Source of the DNA: Sphagnum compactum
Taxonomy: Eukaryota; Bryophyta; Sphagnopsida; Sphagnales
Direction of reading: 5' to 3'
Assembly (NCBI GenBank): GCA_965153455.1
Contig: OZ234502.1
Location: 2,149,267-2,213,266 of the forward strand
DNA length: 64,000 nucleotides
In this document: in pieces, positions 1-16,400 of the stretch
Layout of the letters: each line of letters begins with the position of its first letter
Position numbering within the stretch: position 1 is the stretch's first letter
Translations under genes and position numbers: made by a program
Notes under the pieces: model-generated
Databases searched by the model: none
What the model was told of the DNA's origin: nothing
What the model saw: only the letters and a program-made list of their open reading frames with translations

Positions 1-383
1 TTGTTTAACTTGAACTTATGTTTTTTTTTTGCATCTGATGTTGCACACTGTTGAACGAAGAGTTCAATGTATGCTTGCCCCCCTCCTTTACCACATTTAA
101 ATGTCCATTAGGCTTGTCAAAAAAAAATCAGAAACAAAATAACAAAATGTCCCAAAATTGGGATATTGTGAGATTTGTGAAAAGGATATATTGGTCCCAT
201 GGATCATTAAAGAAGTAGACAATAGGTAGCTTAGCTGATTAGTACATCCAACCACTAAAGGTGATGGATTTGCAATCCTACACATGGCAAAACCAATCCC
301 CATCAAAACCCATATCCATCATTCCACTCATCAACATTGAAATAACCAACTGCATTTAATGTTGTATCATTATTTTCAATCAT

Positions 384-2696
384 ATTCACTTTTTCCTTGA
401 AAAAATCATGAACGAAATCCCCTCTCGTGGATAATCTACCTTTGCATCACTTGACCAATTTTTCATAACCATAACCAGCTTGTCAAGATTGTCGACACCC
501 AACCTATAGCGCCGCAAACTTAACAACATTCCAATTGTGTTAAAAATCTACTCAGTCTCGATCTAGGACCCAAGAATCCCAGAATTTGCCTTGCAACAAA
601 AGAAACATTTGGAAACTATATTTCATGTGACTTCCACCATGTCAAGGTATTAGATAGTCTTCCAACTTCACGGGCAAATGGCAGAACAATCCCAATTCAT
701 TTTTCGACAACCCATGCAAAGTAACTTCATTTGATGCCACTGCCCCAAAAATTGATTCATCATCATCAATAATTATTGCTTCCAATAGGCCAACAACGCC
801 CAGATTTTGGATTTTGAATGTAGGCACCAGCAATGGCATCAAAGACCTATTGTTAGATTTATCCACCAACTATATGACTTTTGCCTTAGGAACAAAACCT
901 TTCACCACATTTAGATATTTGAAAATGCGGGTTTAGCATTAGCACTAACATGTTGTGTGCCTTGGTAGTAATGTAGGTAGTTGCAAATGCAAGAAATGGA
1001 TCTAGGATTGCCATGACTTCACCCATCATATGCATCCACAATGTTTGTAATTCAAAATCAAAATCCCCCTTCACAAAATTGTTGGAACTGATGTCAAATT
1101 GTTCAATCTCACTTTGCATAGCCACATTTAGTGAAAAGGCAACATTCAGGGCATTGAATAATAACCCGGGTCCTTGAGTTTGATTGCAGATACATTGTTT
1201 CACAACGGGAATCATGGTTTCGATGATGGCCTTGCAAATTGCCCAAGTGTGTGCATCTAGTATGCGACCTTGCAACTCCAATGTCTCCTGCTTCCCATAA
1301 CAAAGATTAATGGCATCCCAATATTTCACGATTTCTTAGAACAATATCACCTTGTTCATAAACTTGGTCTTCATCAGGGTCTTTAATTTTCGATGGGAGA
1401 ACCTTGCATCAAGACATGCTTTCTTCCATTCAAACCTACCTTTGCTTGACTTTTTCGTCCATGTGATTGTTTTTTGTAAAATAGACTGTGTGGCCTTCAA
1501 ATTCACCTCCCAAAAGCCATAATAAACAGTTGCATCAGTGGTTACATAATGGCATGCTTTGTTGAAAGCATGGCCAAAACAAGACCTCTGCCAAGGAGCT
1601 GCTAGTGCCACAAGGCACAACTAACAACATAGCTCAAAGCTCATGCAAGGGTGGACAAATTGTCACCCTCATCCTTCACATAGGCAATTATTTTGGCCAA
1701 CAAATTGTAGAATGACAATAGATCCTTGACTTGTGTTACCATTGCAATCCTAGCCATATCGGTAGCTTCAAAAAGTCCCATTGTCACATGGCAAGGAACA
1801 CATTGTGTGTTTATGAAATTAATCACAAGAAGAAAGGTGTTGTGTCCAAATCTGGACATCCATAAATCAAATGAAGTGGTTGTTGTCACATAAGAATCCA
1901 AAGTTGGCAACACATATTTTGTCCATAGTTTTGGCCACCAAAGATGGGATGGCATGCTGGACCATTTGATTTTGAGTCGAAAATTGGACTTGGGGATTTT
2001 GATGCATGACCAACCATCTTAGCCATAGATTTTCCACAATAGAAATAGGCATGTATGTTTTGGCAACAAACAACAAGTCTTCCATGAATTGTCTTTCATC
2101 ATCTTTCCTGTAAGGAGTGGTACTCCCAAAATGATCTGTGATTGCCCCATATCCAACAACAATCCTTTGCTTGGATTTTTCCTGATGTTGATCCTTTGCA
2201 GCAAAAGTTAGATTAGCACTAGTCCACCTACCCCAAGCAATTGGATGTTTAGACAAAATATTCTTCTTCATAGAAGTGGTCTGGTGGTGTTGGTTGTACA
2301 TGATCAAACTTTTCCTTTTTTGTGTGGTATTGCTGGTACTGTATTCCTAGGAAACAAAATGGCACATAAGACAACACATGGTCTGATCGGCAATGAGAAA
2401 GGGTTACTGCCGTCGTTGATCATAAAAAAATGTTAGGGTAGAAAGAACTTATGGTGAGGGATCCAAAAATTCTCGTTCTGGATTAATTGAGCTTTAAGTA
2501 ACTCCCTTGTAGCATCTGCTGCATCTAGGTCCAAGTTGCTTGGGGTTGCAAAACTTTCAGAAGGAGCCAGTGCAGTAGGCATTGAAATTGAACTAGCTAG
2601 TAAGCTTGAATCAGTAGGCAAGCCCAATGCTAAATCATCCCCACCTTCATAAATCAAAATGTTGGTTAAGATCCATGCCCATATGAAGTACCTCAA
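384..2696 (-). pseudogene. Decayed hAT-superfamily transposase (BED/hATC type)
   Basis: Successive minus-strand frames give one collinear transposase broken by stops and frameshifts. In order they are a possible N-terminal part (2696-2433), a segment ending near FDLWMSRFGHNTF (2307-1641), AYVKDEGDNLST, a segment with ITWTKKSSKGRFEWKKACLD (1620-1336), a long helical segment (1329-886), IFGAVASNEVTLHGLSKNEL (869-642) and a C-terminal hATC-like part, IETE-IF followed by RRYRLGVDNLDKLVMVMKNW (about 570-440). The FDLWMSR...F(A)LVINFIN block and the IETERIF-type dimerisation motif are what I recognise from plant hAT-like transposases. At least four breaks make it non-functional. I could not find convincing terminal repeats or a target duplication, so the element's limits are unknown; the first 260 bases of the coding span are tentative. 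Confidence 0.75.
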
Positions 2697-2822
2697 TGTC
2701 TGCCATCTATAGGACTCTAACCTAAAAAATTCAGGATTCCAAATGTAGAAAAGGACTGAATATTGAAAGAGAAATGTAGCTTATGGTTTTTGCCAGATTT
2801 TTCTTGAAATAAAATAGAAACA

Positions 2823-2956
2823 GACCTTATAGTGTGACTTTTAATACAAATCTGAAATAGTCAATGAATTTGCATAAGTACTTGCACTAACAACCCCTAT
2901 AGTGTGGCTTTTAATACAAACCTTAAATAGTCAATGAATTTGCATAAGTACTTGGT
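2823..2956. repeat. Two-copy direct tandem repeat, unit about 70 bp
   Basis: CTTATAGTGTGACTTTTAAT at 2825 recurs as CCTATAGTGTGGCTTTTAAT at 2896. Both copies run on through AATAGTCAATGAATTTGCAT to AAGTACTTG, with only a few substitutions. It lies between the hAT relic and the inverted-duplication arm and has no coding content that I recognise. Confidence 0.8.
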
Positions 2957-3689
2957 GCAGAAAACAATGACCTCAAGTGGATTCACAGGACTAAGACACA
3001 AATGTAGACACTAGTCTTTGGGAGCGAGCCCAAATGGTTGAAATGCAGAAAACACAAAATTGTTGAACACAAATAAGAACTCAAAATTGAAAGTGGAAAC
3101 CAAATTTGAACATAACATTTGTGCACACACCATGGAGATTTACGTCACAAGAAAGTGTCCTGCAATGTTCGATGAGCATAAACACTTGAGGATTTATCCA
3201 GCATTGAAGAAGGCTCTTCACATCCTTCATTCAGATTTGACCAAATTTGATTTGCTCCTCTGCTCCTCTAGATTTGTACTATCAGCAATTGAATGACGCA
3301 TTTGCATTCAAGCACTGAAGATGCCAGCCATTGAAAAAGGCAAAGCTAGCTAGCAAAAAAGCCATTTGCCGAAAGTGAAAAGGAGGTTGGAATGACAAAG
3401 TGCACATCAGAATAGAAAGCACACTTCGGTGAATAATTGGTTGTTTAGGGTTAATTGGGGGTTTAGGTTTAGGGCAAAGGGAAACCCTAAATGAATGAAA
3501 AAAATTGATGAAAAAGTTGGATGTATAACCAACCTGGGTATATTTTGGCAACTCTAGCATTTATAAATAAATAAATAAAATTTCATACCCTGTCTGGTTC
3601 TTTATTTTTGATTTTTCCTCATTCCCAATTGGTTCTTAACTCATTTACATTAGTGAGGTATATATATTAAAGCTGGTTCGAGAGCGGCG

Positions 3690-3800
3690 CCTCCCTAACC
3701 TTAACCCTAAACCCCGTCTCCCTAACCCTAGGGAGTTAGTCTAGACCCTTAACCGTAGTCTAAGGGTTCGTGTAAACCCCTAACCTGCCGCTAACCAATG
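3690..3800. repeat. Degenerate interstitial telomere-like repeat
   Basis: The block contains CCCTAACCTTAACCCTAAAC, then CTCCCTAACCCTAGGG and CCCCTAACC. These are imperfect copies of the plant telomere heptamer CCCTAAA. The tract is short and degenerate, so it is an interstitial telomere-like sequence, not a chromosome end. Confidence 0.6.
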
Positions 3801-4141
3801 TCTAACTAACTAACCAACCTTAGATTCCCTACTCCTAGACCCGTAAGAACCACACCTGAGGTTTATTCATATAACCCAAGTATCAAAATTTTAAATTAAA
3901 AAAAAAAGAGACCTGGTTCTGAATGAAACAAGTATCTCCAATTTGATATCCAAAGATCTGGGTATCAACCCAGGTAGCACCCACCCTGGGTGATACCCAT
4001 CTGGTTCTTTTGCTGATAACAAGCTGAGAACCGGGGTCAATTCGGAACAAGGGTGTACTTTGTGTTGGTATGGACGATGACCAAATGATATGGCCAGTTA
4101 TCATCCAAACATGATATCCAAACATGATACATGATATTCCA

Positions 4142-4234
4142 TGTGATGGACAAGAGTGGACCTCCCGGATCAAAGTGAACAATGAAGTTAATAAATCCCT
4201 AGTTAATGATCAAGCTCCATCCCCAGACAATTAA
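4142..4234 (+). pseudogene. Orphan copy of the last coding segment of the 20.4-22.3 kb gene
   Basis: Thirty codons and a stop (TAA at 4232-4234) align without gaps with the last thirty codons and stop (TGA at 20,357) of the minus-strand gene at 20.4-22.3 kb. Thirteen of thirty residues are identical, including the leading Cys and the run V-N-x-Q-x-P-S-x-D before the stop. Homology is lost upstream of 4141, so this is a 3' fragment. The gap-free codon match and shared stop indicate that this frame is the true C terminus of the gene. The fragment has no start codon and is probably not expressed as protein. Confidence 0.65.
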
Positions 4235-4368
4235 AACTCATGTAGAACTGAAGAGATAGTGGAGGCTAAACCATGACATGGTCTCTAGCAAGAAAAAATT
4301 CTGCAAATCGAAGAAAAGTTGTTTCATGTTGTGACTATACAGTGAGAAACTGGCTGTTTCATTTGTTA

Positions 4369-4739
4369 GAGCATCTCCAACGGTACTCAGTATGTAACTC
4401 TGGATAGTAAAATTAAATGTCTAAGTTTAGCTGTTTTTGTTTTTGGCAACCCCACCTTCAAAACTGAAACTGGAACTGCATATACATGGCGGACTACTAA
4501 TAGCAAACCACCTCGACCAAACATTGTGATCGACCAATCAGAAATACTGAGCTGCAGTCAGGTGCAATTCATTCCACTCTTTTTGGGAGGTGCACAACTG
4601 TTTTACCAGCCCCGGGCAAGCTGCACGAATTTGGTGCAGAAAAACCAATTTCCTGAGCTAAAATGGCACATTTTGAGTTTTTCACAACAAATTTTATTGT
4701 CTGGAGTCACATACTGAGCACCCTATGTTGGAGATGCTC
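4369..4739. mobile_element. Tourist-like (PIF/Harbinger) MITE, 371 bp, TSD TTA
   Basis: The element begins GAGCATCTCCAACGG and ends in GTTGGAGATGCTC, an inverted repeat. The similarity extends inward through CTCAGTATGTAACTC on the left against the inverse of GAGTCACATACTGAG on the right. It is flanked by TTA at 4366-4368 and TTA at 4740-4742. A TTA target duplication with short terminal inverted repeats and no transposase is the PIF/Harbinger MITE signature. The other arm of the inverted duplication does not carry it between its matching blocks, so it inserted after the duplication or was lost there. Confidence 0.88.
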
Positions 4740-5064
4740 TTACATAGTCCTTCCTGGCTATGTTGTGGAAAGTCTTAGCATGTAGCAAAGAGTTCTTATT
4801 ATGTCAAATGATTTGGACTACCTATTTTGAACATAGTCTCAGTTCAATTGTCAGATATCAATTTTACTCTGTTTAAGGGATTTCCCAATTTGATTACTCT
4901 TATTTGATGTTCACCAAATCTAAGGAAAAAAATTTATTTGATCACATGGAATAAAACAAGCATGGGTTTTTTCTAATTGCAACACACGTTCACAAGGCTG
5001 GGATTATTGTGGTTTGCAAGTACATACTACCTTTACCATTCTGGCATCTTCTTGGCAAAAATAT

Positions 5065-5066
<2 letters not shown>

Positions 5067-5115
<49 letters not shown>
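5067..5115. repeat. (CA)n(TA)n microsatellite
   Basis: A compound dinucleotide run: a short CA stretch followed by about 20 TA units. It makes artefactual Tyr-Ile open frames. Confidence 0.95.
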
Positions 5116-5116
<1 letters not shown>

Positions 5117-6699
5117 TCACTTGGGCAGTAACAATACAAATTTCCTAAAATTCCAGCACTTTCAAAGACCTGGCCATGTAGAAAGTAGAATGGGAATATG
5201 CAAAACCATGTAAACTAGGGAGCAACATAATTTCTAGAACTTCTGGCATTGTTGGGCAGGATGTAATTTTTTTTAAAAATCGGCATTTATGAAAAATGAT
5301 TTAATTTTGGCTGGAATGGTAAAGGTACTATGTTATAGAATGGATGGATGATAAATTGTGATTCCAAACAATATGGGTGATTGTGTGATAAATGCCTTTA
5401 ATTGTTTTTACTTGTTTGGAATGGTCATTGATTGGTGAGGAAAGGAAAGGAAAAAGAAAAGAAAAGAAAAGAAAAGAAGGCTGACAACTTTGTGTAACCC
5501 AAACCCTCACATGCTTGCTTGCTACTAATGCTAACCTTTGTTTGCCATTATGAAGCTTTTTGTTCATTGCCTCAGACCATCCATGTAGATGTAGTGGAAA
5601 GCAATTGTGAGAGGGGGACCACTTGTTTTTTGTAGTTGATAACAAGTGACAAACCCTAAACTCTAAAAGTAATGTGACAGAAGGAGGGAGGGAGAGTCCA
5701 TTATGGCTGGCTGCCATATATGAGTGGAGGAGTTGGGGGCTTTTTTTTACAACCAACCCATTTGCATAAAATTCCAAATGAGATGAGTCAGAAGATTCAT
5801 TGATGTGGGGGTGGGAAGCTCAGGCTTTTTTTATCTGTCCATCAAACACACAATTGCATAAATACCAAAATGAAAAATAAGTTATTGGGCATTTTGTCTG
5901 AGTTGTTTGAGTTGTGGTGGCAAAGGACAAGATTTCTTCTAGTGCATGGAATTGATGCACGTGCACATAGTGATGGTCAAATTTTTGAGAGACTCCTCAT
6001 TAGTGCTGCTGTGCTATCTATCATGAATTTTCTGCAACTTGTTTTGGGTTTTGTTCTTTGATAGTCACAAGTGATGTGCTATGAGTTTGATTTTTCACAA
6101 TTTTTACTTACTGTTTGTGATTTTTCTGCACCTCTTGGCTAGAAATCACAAACATAATAATAATGCCCTTGACCAAAGGCAACCGATAATGACCATGATG
6201 GGCACATCAAGTTGCCGAATAGAAACATGGGTTTGCATAGTTCTTTATCAAAACACATTACATTCTCTCCCATGCCATTTGTGTCCTACAAAATAATTCT
6301 TGGTTTTATTGAACTGGTCACTGGAGCACTGACAAAAGGTCGGTCACACTTGTATGCATATTATTATAGTCTTAATATCAGAGATAGACATATATTTGCA
6401 TTTATATGTATATATCTACGGTTTTGACTCTTACCCCCCTTGTGCTCAGCATTATTTATTTGCATGAATTATACCTCTCGCCACAAAAAAGAAAAACTGG
6501 CAAAAAATTCACCAAACTTTTGAAACCACAAAATTGAAAAAAATAAAATAAAAATATTCCATGCTCGTGCTTCATTGGGGACATCATTGGGAACTTTGGG
6601 GAACAACATTAGAGGGGTGCTTGGGGATTTGTAGCAAACCCAAGGGAATGCCTATCAACCTGAGGAACTTCGGTAGCACCTATATCAACATCACAAACA

Positions 6700-7990
6700 T
6701 GAAGGGGAATGAATTAGAAAACCATAATAAGCATCATGGAGCTGAATGATATGAGCTAATCGAAGTAGAGGTTTGAACATGCATTGACTAAGGATGGGTA
6801 TGAAACGTTCCTCAATGGTGTCAACATATACATGGTTTTAATTTCTAAATTTCTAGATCCTTCTAATTTACTACATCAAACTATGGCTATTCCTTAAGCA
6901 ATTTGCCTTGACACTTGCATTTGGATTTGGTAACAACACATATACATTAGTGTCCAAGTATGCTAAACACCACATAAAGTTTACATTAAAAACAAGGATG
7001 AAACCACAAAGTTTTACTTTACAAAATGTGTGTTGTTGTGGAAAATGGGTGTGTAAAATTGCCACAAATTGGATCCAATAAGAAGCATTCCACATTTATA
7101 ACAAATCAATTTATCCAGCTAATTCTTTGAAGGGAAGAGTGGTACTATGACAAATTTCCCTGAATAATAATGCTCTAGCTTAAAGATACAAAATTGAACA
7201 AAAATCTACAATCTCCAGAAGCACCCTTGGTGGGTCTCAGAAGTTTTGTCCGGCCAGATAGCAGCTCAGAACAAAAGCTCCACATGTATAAGTAAATGGT
7301 AGAGCCCTCTCGAGTCTCTACATCATAATTTTCTCTCCTCTGTAAACTGAAACTAGTGGCTCCTTACAAACAAAATGGGTGAAGAGATTATTTCTCAAAC
7401 AAAAAATTGTCTATATATTTGAAATGCTTTCTCTATATTGGGAGAGAGATTAATTACTTCCCAAGTGGTCAAATGGGGTCTGGGGTCGTCGTAATAGGAG
7501 AGAGCTCTTTGTTGAATGAAAATCCAATGGGGTTAATCATAGCACTTTCATGTTTGAAAACAATAATTTTGCTTGTGTTATAATAGGGTGTTCATCTCTG
7601 CACACAAACACAAAACAAATAAAATGAAATTTCGCACACCAAAGAATAATGACTATACAAATTCAGGATTAGCTTAACTGTTAGCGTAATGAAAGTTAGA
7701 GCAAGGGAAAGCATAATAATAATACTAATCCAGTATTAGCATAATTATACTTTATAACAAAGCTCAAGCATGTTATAAAGTTACCAAGTGCTAAATATTG
7801 TCATAAGGAAAAAGATCCACCAAACTTGGCAAAGAATAAAGTCTACAAAGATTGTAAGACTGTAAATCCTAAAACTGGGTATGGAATAGAGGGAAGGAGA
7901 AGCATACATGATTTGAATCGTTGGGGAATTCAAAAAGGTGGCTCCTGAAAGGTTGGTCAAAACTTGCAGAGTGTGTGTTTTTTGGTCTGA
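6700..7990. other. AT-rich intergenic stretch downstream of GH9
   Basis: No frame here reads like protein, and I see no transposon ends. It separates the left duplication arm from the 3' end of the GH9 gene and probably includes the GH9 3' untranslated region close to 7,990. Confidence 0.5.
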
Positions 7991-11756
<3,766 letters not shown>

Positions 11757-12177
11757 CTAGCTCCAGGGTTTGTGTGTGTTCTTGGCGATCTGGATCTCGC
11801 AGAAAGGAAATATCTCCTTGAGTAGAGATTTCTCTCAGAGCTTTTGACAGCAATCTCGTCCCCCCAAAAAAAACTCTACAGATCCAGCTTTCTGAAGGTA
11901 TCAGCAGCAGCAGCAGCAGCTTGCTCAAGTCCACCAGTGCCAGAAAAACCTTTGCGCCTTAGCAACAATTGCAGCAATTCATTCCTCCAAGATCCAAGCA
12001 GAGTTCCTCTTATCAAGGCTCACCACAGAGAAGCTCAAGCTCTACTGAAGACCCCATCTTATCTCATAATGCGCCCCCCCCTCCCCATAAACAACGAATT
12101 CTCACTTCTCCACAAAATTCGAGCACCCGCAGCACTCTCCGCAAAGAACAAAAGCTCTAGGAGAAGCTCAAGGAGTT

Positions 12178-12231
12178 TTGAGAGAGAGAGAGAGAGAGAG
12201 AGAGTGAGAGAGAGAGTGAGAGAGAGACAAT
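12178..12231. repeat. (GA)n microsatellite upstream of GH9
   Basis: A GA run with two GTGA interruptions, about 440 bp upstream of the GH9 start codon. It would be a CT run on the GH9 sense strand, a common feature of plant 5' untranslated regions and core promoters. Whether it is transcribed is unknown. Confidence 0.9.
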
Positions 12232-12479
12232 AGACTTAGTAATAATAATAACACAACAAAGAAAATTCATCAGATCGACACAACAAATTCCAGACACACA
12301 TTTGCAAAAAAAAAAAAAGACAGCCATCATCATCATCACCATCATCATCAGACATGAAGGATGGTAGCAAAACACAAAAAACAAAACCAGGGAAAAAAAA
12401 AGGTCTGCAAAGCGCCGCAAGCAGCAGCAGCAACAGCGACGACGACGACGACGAAAGCAGCAGCGGCGCTTCCCCACTG

Positions 12480-13190
12480 CACTGACCAAGAAGCCCAAAT
12501 CTTTTACTCTTCCAAGTTCTTCTTTTACTCTCTTCTTTCACCTCCGTCTTTTACTTTCCCCCCCACCCCCTTCACTCTTCCCTTTTCTCTTCACTTTTAT
12601 TCTTCTCCAATATTCTCTTCCTTTACTCTTCTTTTTGCTTCTTTTACTTCCCCCTTTCCATTCCCTGATTCTTCCTTGTTCTTTCTTCTTCTTCTTTTAC
12701 TCTCTCCCCTTCACTCCTCTTTCTTCCCCTTTTTCTCTTCATTTCAACCTTCTTCATTATTCTTTTACTCTTCTTTTTTTTTCCTCTCCCCCCATACTCA
12801 CTTTTCCTTACTTTGCTTTGTTCTTCTTTTACTCTCTCATCCTCTCACTTCATCGTCCTTCATTATGAAATTCCTCTTCTTTTTACTGTTTCCTTCTTCT
12901 TCTTTTACTCTCTTCTTCCTATTCACTGGTTTTTCTTTTTCTCATCACTTGCTTTTTACCCTTCTTCATTATTGTCTTCCTTTACCCTCCTTTCCTACGA
13001 GGTCTAACTACCCATCTTTTTCTACTGTTCTTTTTCTCTTTGCTCTTCATTTCTTCTCTTCTTTTACTTTATCCCCTCTTTACTCTACCCTTTTTCTCCT
13101 CACGTTAACTTTCATTTGTTCTTCTCTTACCTTATTACTCTTCTTTCTAACTGCAGACTCTTTCTTTCCAACTATTACCATAATAGGCCA
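12480..13190. repeat. Long polypyrimidine block, about 0.7 kb
   Basis: The plus strand is almost wholly C and T, with a degenerate motif of the type CTTCTTTTACTCTCTTC recurring throughout and only isolated purines. The 296-codon open frame across it (Phe/Leu/Ser) is a composition artefact. It lies 0.7-1.5 kb upstream of the GH9 start. Confidence 0.9.
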
Positions 13191-13249
13191 TATCTTTTCC
13201 ATAGCCATACCATCTTTCTGTAACTTGATAGTCCCACATCTTTCCCATT

Positions 13250-13461
13250 AACAATCCCCTCTTTTCCCACTATTATTTCTTAGGAAGAATATTCTTTAAT
13301 TTTTAAAATTAAAATTATTTGGTTCTCTTGGGGAGGGGGGGGGGGGGTGCTCCAATAAGTTGCCACTTGTAAAAAAAAATTAAAATCTGTTAATTTCCTA
13401 ATTGAGTGGGTACCCATTATAAAGAACTTGGAGAAATGTATGATTTGGGCCCACATGGGTG

Positions 13462-13498
<37 letters not shown>

Positions 13499-16400
13499 AC
13501 TATAAAAACTCATTGGGGGTTGATTTTAAAGGAAATTTTGAAGGGTTTGTATTATTATGGGCCCCATTGCAATGAATGATTGTAGCAAGTGGGTTTTAGT
13601 TGGGCCAATGTACTATCATTTGTGTTTTTTTGAAAATTGAAAATTATGTAAATACATGTGGTGTCGTGGTCCATATATAAATAAATACCTTTATTAAAAA
13701 TGTACTTATTTGAACTTCTTTATGACTATTGATTGGGTCAATAAAATTTGCAAAAACATAAATTTTAATAGCATAATTTGAGCCTAAAAAAAGTGTAGAT
13801 TGAATGTAATGTCTACATTTAAAGTCTTCAAAACACAAGCGTGAGTATTTTTCTTATATATATATAATTTAATTTAAAAAAATTGTACTATTGACATTTT
13901 TCACACCAATAGTTTAGAATTTGTTAACCCGTGTATTTAGTTTGATACATTGTGTACCATGTGGCTTTGGTTAATCTTGAAGACTTGACACAAAGTTCTT
14001 ATGGGATATTTAGGACTGAAAACCATCCCAAAAAATTGTATGAGTAAACTTTCAATCATTCTTAATTACATTAAACGTCATCTCTTTTTTCTTTCATAAT
14101 TTTAAATAAAAAAAATAATTTGTCAAAATTTGACATTAAGCTTTTCTTTTCTCATAATTTTCCACCAAGGTAATGCCAATTTTTTGCAAAGGTGGGTTTC
14201 ATTGTGTTATTATTTTGAGAGATCCAAGATGCTTTTATACCTAAGGTATTTAGTTTCTAAAATTTAAATGGTATGGGATCTAGAATGTTCATTCATGCTA
14301 GCTATGTTGGAATCCAATTTAGATTGTTTTTTTATATATTGTTGTGAACAAGTGGTCTTTTATTTGAACCTACTTGTTATATATATGCTCATATGCATTT
14401 GTGTTGGTGGTGTGTCGGTAACAAAGGCTTCATTGACCTCTTTTGCTCTTTTCCCAAGTACATTATTGTGAACAATTCCACACTTATTCCACTTTTTTGG
14501 TTGTCTTAGCATCCTAGTTGACTACTTGGAAACACTACTCAAGATACCAAAGATGAATAATCATGTTGCATATTTTTTATGCCTCGCATACACTATTGCT
14601 TGCAACTCCAACAAGCTTGACCATCTTTCACATTATACATTTTGTTAAAAAATCCTAAAGCTCTATTCAACAATCCAAGATTGGTAATGATATTGGATAT
14701 ATTATACCTTATATTATTTCTAATGGGCCCAATTTTACATGGGGTTACTAAAAGATCAACATGATGTTTGCACATGGAATCCCTACACCATGAGGATTCA
14801 AGCTTCTCTATAAGCTCTACATGTCAAATTTTACTTGTGAAGGGTTTTTTTGTAAAAAAATGGCCATTGAAAATGCTTGGATTTTAAATCTAATTGGTCC
14901 ATGAATATTTGAAAATAGAATGGAGATCACAAATGTGACTTCAACTTGAATCCATGGCAAATTCCCATCCTACTGAATTTTCAAAAAACTACCTTATATA
15001 ATGTCACATAGTGATGAATTGAACCACCATAACCAATAATTGCAAGATGACCAAGGATGCCCAATTGTGTTGTTGATGTTGAAGATGATGAATTTGATGT
15101 TAAACATAGGTACCAAGTTTTCAAACTCAAAATATATGACTACCTATTTGCTATAAAGTTACCCAAATACCATTCATCATGTTGTATGCACTTTTAGAAA
15201 GAATACATCATGATCAAATTGTCAAATATTTCAATGCAAATTTGCAACTAGTTGATGCAAACAAACATGAAGTTCATGTGCATTCAACATAATTAATGAA
15301 GTCTAGTGAAAGTCATTGAACAACAAGAAGATCATCACACAATATGAAAGTCAAGAAAAACGCATAACAAATTACAAACTATAGCCTATATTTTGAAGAA
15401 TAGTTTTCAAGCAAGAAATTGAAATAGTGAATTAATTCACACTTTTTGATATTGTATGTTGGTGAAACCTTGCGAAAATTTTGGGTAAATTTTTTATTGT
15501 GTACAATGTCAATTATTAGAACCCCTTTTTCACATCTTTGCACTTTTCAGATTCAAGTTTCATTTTTCGACGTGCAAATCAAGCATAAATGTTAGATTTT
15601 TTTGGAATTAGTTAAAAGTTTGATTGCACTATACACAAAGTAAACACCAAGCAAATAGCCCCAAGTTGTTGGGACTGATGACCACCTTACACAATGTTAT
15701 GGATTCAACTCACCATTATGCCACATTAAACGTTACCTACTATAATAAATCTAGTTAAAGTGGGATATTTATATCAATGGAACTCTTGAAACCATTCTCA
15801 TGGCATCCATTCACATCTACATATTAAGATAGTTGTTTTTTAAATTTTGTGACCACAACCTTAACCCTCCCAAATTGTGGGCCTCTCCTTGCAATTTTGG
15901 GATTCGTCAAAAGCATTCAATGAGTAAGGGTACATGTTTGTGATTTCATAAATTTTAAACCAATGAAACAAAAAGTTGTTAAAGTTTAAAATGATTTTTG
16001 TCATTGGAAATCAATTTGAAACTTAAAAAATGGTTTTCTCAACTAATCAATGTCTCTTCATCATATTGGACCTTTTGTTTGGCTTTGCACGTCCCAAAAC
16101 CTTAACACTTGGGTCAATGATGATGATTGAGTTCACATTTCAAACAATAAGGAACCCCTTTCACATTTTTCCCTTTCAATCTTTTTTCGTTCTTATGTTC
16201 CCAATAGTTCATCATTACTTATGACAATCTCAAATTTGATTTCAATTTAGATAACATGGACATGAAAATGCACATGTTAATTGGCCTTTTCATATTGATG
16301 TATGTGGGTAGGAAAAAGGAGGGAGATAATAAGGCTCAGAAGAGATATAGGTATGAACAACACAAAATAAACATATGAACATACAAACAACAATATTTTT

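Larger units (their letters stand above)
4141..6690 (+). repeat. Left arm of a large inverted duplication
   Basis: Four separate blocks match the reverse complement of 17,640-20,449 in collinear inverse order: 4142-4360 with 20,449-20,217; 4743-4860 with 19,325-19,205; 5400-5890 with about 18,670-18,180; 6590-6690 with 17,720-17,630. Examples are TTGTTTCATGTTGTGACTAT in the first pair, TTGTGGAAAGTCTT in the second and GCTTGGGGATTTGTAGCAA in the last. Divergence looks like roughly a fifth of bases by eye, so the duplication is old. The left arm also received a MITE at 4369-4739. Confidence 0.8.

Noticed and set aside
12361-13251. 296-codon plus-strand frame rich in Phe/Leu/Ser
   Set aside because: It is the translation of a pyrimidine repeat. 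It has no motif and exists because C/T-only DNA has no stop codons.
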